NCBI GenBank assembly: GCA_019240175.1
Contig: JAFAYS010000402.1
Coordinates: 1 to 6,547, forward strand
Direction: 5' to 3'
Source: Chloroflexota bacterium
GTDB taxonomy: Bacteria; Chloroflexota; Chloroflexia; Chloroflexales; Kallotenuaceae
DNA: 6,547 nucleotides
Below are positions 5,107-6,547 of the stretch, piece by piece (positions within the stretch are counted from its first letter, which is position 1; each line of letters opens with the position of its first letter). Under the pieces are notes generated by a model. That model was not told where the DNA came from. It worked only from the letters and a program-made list of their open reading frames with translations, and searched no databases. The position numbers were made by a program, and so were the translations under genes.

Positions 5107-6129
5107 ATGGCGATACGCATCGAGCAGCTGCTTACGTTCTGTGATCGGTACGCGCTGCTGCCCACGGGAGCGACGATCGTCGTGGCTGTCTCGGGCGGGC
5201 CGGACTCGCTGAGTCTGCTGCATCTGCTGCGCCGCATCGCGCCCCTGCGCCAGCTACAACTGCATGTTGCCCATCTCGATCACCAGCTGCGCCAGGATTC
5301 GGCAGCCGACGCGGAGTTTGTCGCCCAGATCGCCGCTGAGTGGCAGCTTCCCGCGACGATTGGACAGGCCGATGTCGTGTCGATCGCGCGTGAGCAGCGG
5401 ACCGGCATCGAGGCAACGGCCCGCGCGGTTCGATCACGCTTTTTGCTGGAAATTGCCCAAACGGTCGGCGCGACGGCGATTGCGCTCGGCCATACCGCCG
5501 ACGATCAGGCTGAGACCGTCGTGATGCGACTCATGCGCGGCGCGGGGCCCAGCGGACTGGCAGCCATGCGCCCCAAACGCTTGGCGGACGAGCACAGCGA
5601 TCTGCCAGACCAGCCGTCGATCGTCTTGATTCGCCCGCTGCTTGAAACCAGCCGCGCCGAGGTTGAGGCCTACTGCATAGAGCAACAGCTCACGCCACGC
5701 TACGATTCGTCAAACGAATTGCCGATTTTTACCCGAAATCGTGTTCGGGGTTACATTATTCCGCTGTTAAAAACGTATAATCCAGCTATCGTGGCAACTT
5801 TAGGTCGCACCGCTCGTGTTTGCGCCGAGGAAGACGAGCTGCTGAGCGAGCTAACCGAGCAGGTCTGGGCCGAGATCGCGCAGATCGAGGCGGGCGGAAT
5901 CGTTTTTGAGCGGCGACGCTGGGATCAGCTCCATCGAGCAATGCAGCGGCGGCTGGTTCGCAAAGCGGCGCAGCTGCTGGAGGCGAAGGCCGAGCTAGAG
6001 GCGAAGCATATCGATGCGATCCTGACGGCGATCGCGGCCAACCGGCGACGAGTGCAGCTGCCGCAGGGTTTATGGTTTGGGATCGGACGCGCGCAGCTCA
6101 CGCTCAGCCGCGACGAGACAACTGGATGA
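5107..6129 (+). CDS. tilS: tRNA(Ile)-lysidine synthase
   Basis: A 340-residue N-type ATP pyrophosphatase that uses ATP and lysine to convert C34 of tRNA-Ile2(CAU) to lysidine, changing its codon from AUG to AUA and its charging from Met to Ile. Visible motifs: the PP-loop SGGPDS (29-34), HLDHQLR (56-62), GHTADDQAET (128-137), RPLL (176-179), YDSSN (199-203) and TRNRVRGYIIPLL (209-221). A helical substrate-binding domain follows (about 250-312). At 340 residues it lacks most of the C-terminal region of the 430-470-residue E. coli and Bacillus enzymes and resembles the short Aquifex form. The ATG at 5107 is chosen by alignment and by AGGA nine bases upstream; the open frame extending back to 5002 would run through the tRNA. 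No own promoter is clear. Its stop overlaps a possible ATG (ATGA at 6126-6129), and hpt follows closely. Confidence 0.95.
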   Translation: MAIRIEQLLTFCDRYALLPTGATIVVAVSGGPDSLSLLHLLRRIAPLRQLQLHVAHLDHQLRQDSAADAEFVAQIAAEWQLPATIGQADVVSIAREQRTGIEATARAVRSRFLLEIAQTVGATAIALGHTADDQAETVVMRLMRGAGPSGLAAMRPKRLADEHSDLPDQPSIVLIRPLLETSRAEVEAYCIEQQLTPRYDSSNELPIFTRNRVRGYIIPLLKTYNPAIVATLGRTARVCAEEDELLSELTEQVWAEIAQIEAGGIVFERRRWDQLHRAMQRRLVRKAAQLLEAKAELEAKHIDAILTAIAANRRRVQLPQGLWFGIGRAQLTLSRDETTG

Positions 6130-6145
6130 GCGATCTTGAGATCGC
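6130..6145 (+). other. small hairpin between tilS and hpt
   Basis: GCGATC (6130-6135) and GATCGC (6140-6145) form a perfect six-base stem with a TTGA loop, starting directly after the tilS stop and ending 11 bases before the hpt ribosome site. It could protect or separate the two messages or be chance in GATC-rich DNA. Confidence 0.45.
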
Positions 6146-6156
6146 CGGTGAGCAAC

Positions 6157-6162
6157 AGGAGG
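6157..6162 (+). promoter_or_regulatory. ribosome binding site of hpt
   Basis: A consensus AGGAGG five bases before the ATG at 6168. It decides the start: an in-frame ATG at 6126 that overlaps the tilS stop has no comparable site. Confidence 0.85.
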
Positions 6163-6167
6163 AGCAG

Positions 6168-6547
6168 ATGGAGCAGGACAACAGAACTATCCATGATGAT
6201 ATAGCGTATGTTCTGTTGGACCATGATCGTATCCAGCAGCGGGTGCAAGAGCTAGCCCAGCAGATCAGCCAGGACTATGCTGATGTCAAGGAGCTCCTGC
6301 TGGTCGGCGTGCTCAAAGGCTCGCTGATGTTCATTGTAGACCTGGCACGCTCCTTGCAACGCCACATCAAGCTGGACTTCATCGCCATCTCGTCGTATGG
6401 CCACGCAACTGAGACCAGCGGTGTTGTCCGTATTCTCAAAGATCTCGATACCGACATCGGCAATCAGCATGTGCTGATCGTTGAGGATATTGTGGATAGC
6501 GGCTTGACGCTGGCCTATCTGCGCGAAAGCCTCCAGCGCCGCAATCC
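6168..6547 (+). CDS. hpt: hypoxanthine phosphoribosyltransferase, 3' end beyond the window
   Basis: The first 126 codons of a purine salvage enzyme that joins hypoxanthine (often also guanine) to PRPP, giving IMP or GMP, in the cytoplasm. Visible motifs: GVLKGSLMFIVDLAR (47-61), the flexible catalytic loop SSYGHATETSG (75-85) and the PRPP-binding signature VLIVEDIVDSGLTL (102-115) with the E-D acidic pair. Family members are about 180 residues, so roughly two thirds is present. The start at 6168 is set by AGGAGG; the ATG at 6126 would add 14 residues. It lies 38 bases after tilS and is probably co-transcribed. tilS-hpt is a conserved bacterial pair, usually followed by ftsH, which would be expected past the right edge. 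Confidence 0.95.
   Translation, partial: MEQDNRTIHDDIAYVLLDHDRIQQRVQELAQQISQDYADVKELLLVGVLKGSLMFIVDLARSLQRHIKLDFIAISSYGHATETSGVVRILKDLDTDIGNQHVLIVEDIVDSGLTLAYLRESLQRRN

Noticed and set aside
6023..6037. GCGATCGC octamer as a cyanobacterial HIP1 repeat
   Set aside because: I noticed only one full copy; the many CGATCG and GATC sites look like ordinary codon use, and the genes do not suggest a cyanobacterium.

Overview
The window reads as chromosomal DNA from a filamentous or thermophile-type Chloroflexota bacterium (class Chloroflexia is my best guess). The inference rests on moderately high GC, the YFxETGH...FGYPxSEPF...VQYFERxRFExHP modules in the secreted protein, which I associate with Chloroflexota, and CCCTAAC-type and TTTGTTC-type intergenic repeats. 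No mobile element, CRISPR array or phage gene is visible.

Left part (1-3206), all on the minus strand and read right to left: thpR (RNA 2',3'-cyclic phosphodiesterase family), a TIGR00725/LOG-like nucleotide-binding protein, then a secreted two-module glycoside hydrolase of clan GH-A type. The first codons of a further minus-strand gene sit at the left edge. The LOG-like gene and the hydrolase each have a near-consensus sigma-70-type promoter buried in the 3' end of the gene upstream, so they can be transcribed independently although they are tandemly packed.

Middle (3207-4652): a 150-base divergent region carries a 30-base dyad overlapping back-to-back promoter elements. To its right on the plus strand is an intact 431-residue M20-peptidase homologue in which nearly every metal-binding and catalytic residue has been replaced. 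It looks like a pseudoenzyme and is the most unusual gene here.

Right part (4653-6547), plus strand: a repeat-rich spacer leads to a strong extended -10 promoter, an initiator tRNA-fMet(CAU), a spacer with a 12-bp inverted repeat, and a second CAU tRNA (probably elongator Met). A textbook intrinsic terminator follows, then tilS (tRNA-Ile lysidine synthase) and hpt (hypoxanthine phosphoribosyltransferase, cut by the window end). The tilS-hpt pair is a widespread bacterial arrangement, often followed by ftsH. Placing CAU tRNAs just before the enzyme that must distinguish tRNA-Ile2(CAU) from the Met tRNAs is notable. I found no clear multi-gene defence or other undescribed system; the best candidates for novelty are the M20-like pseudoenzyme with its dyad promoter and the tRNA details.
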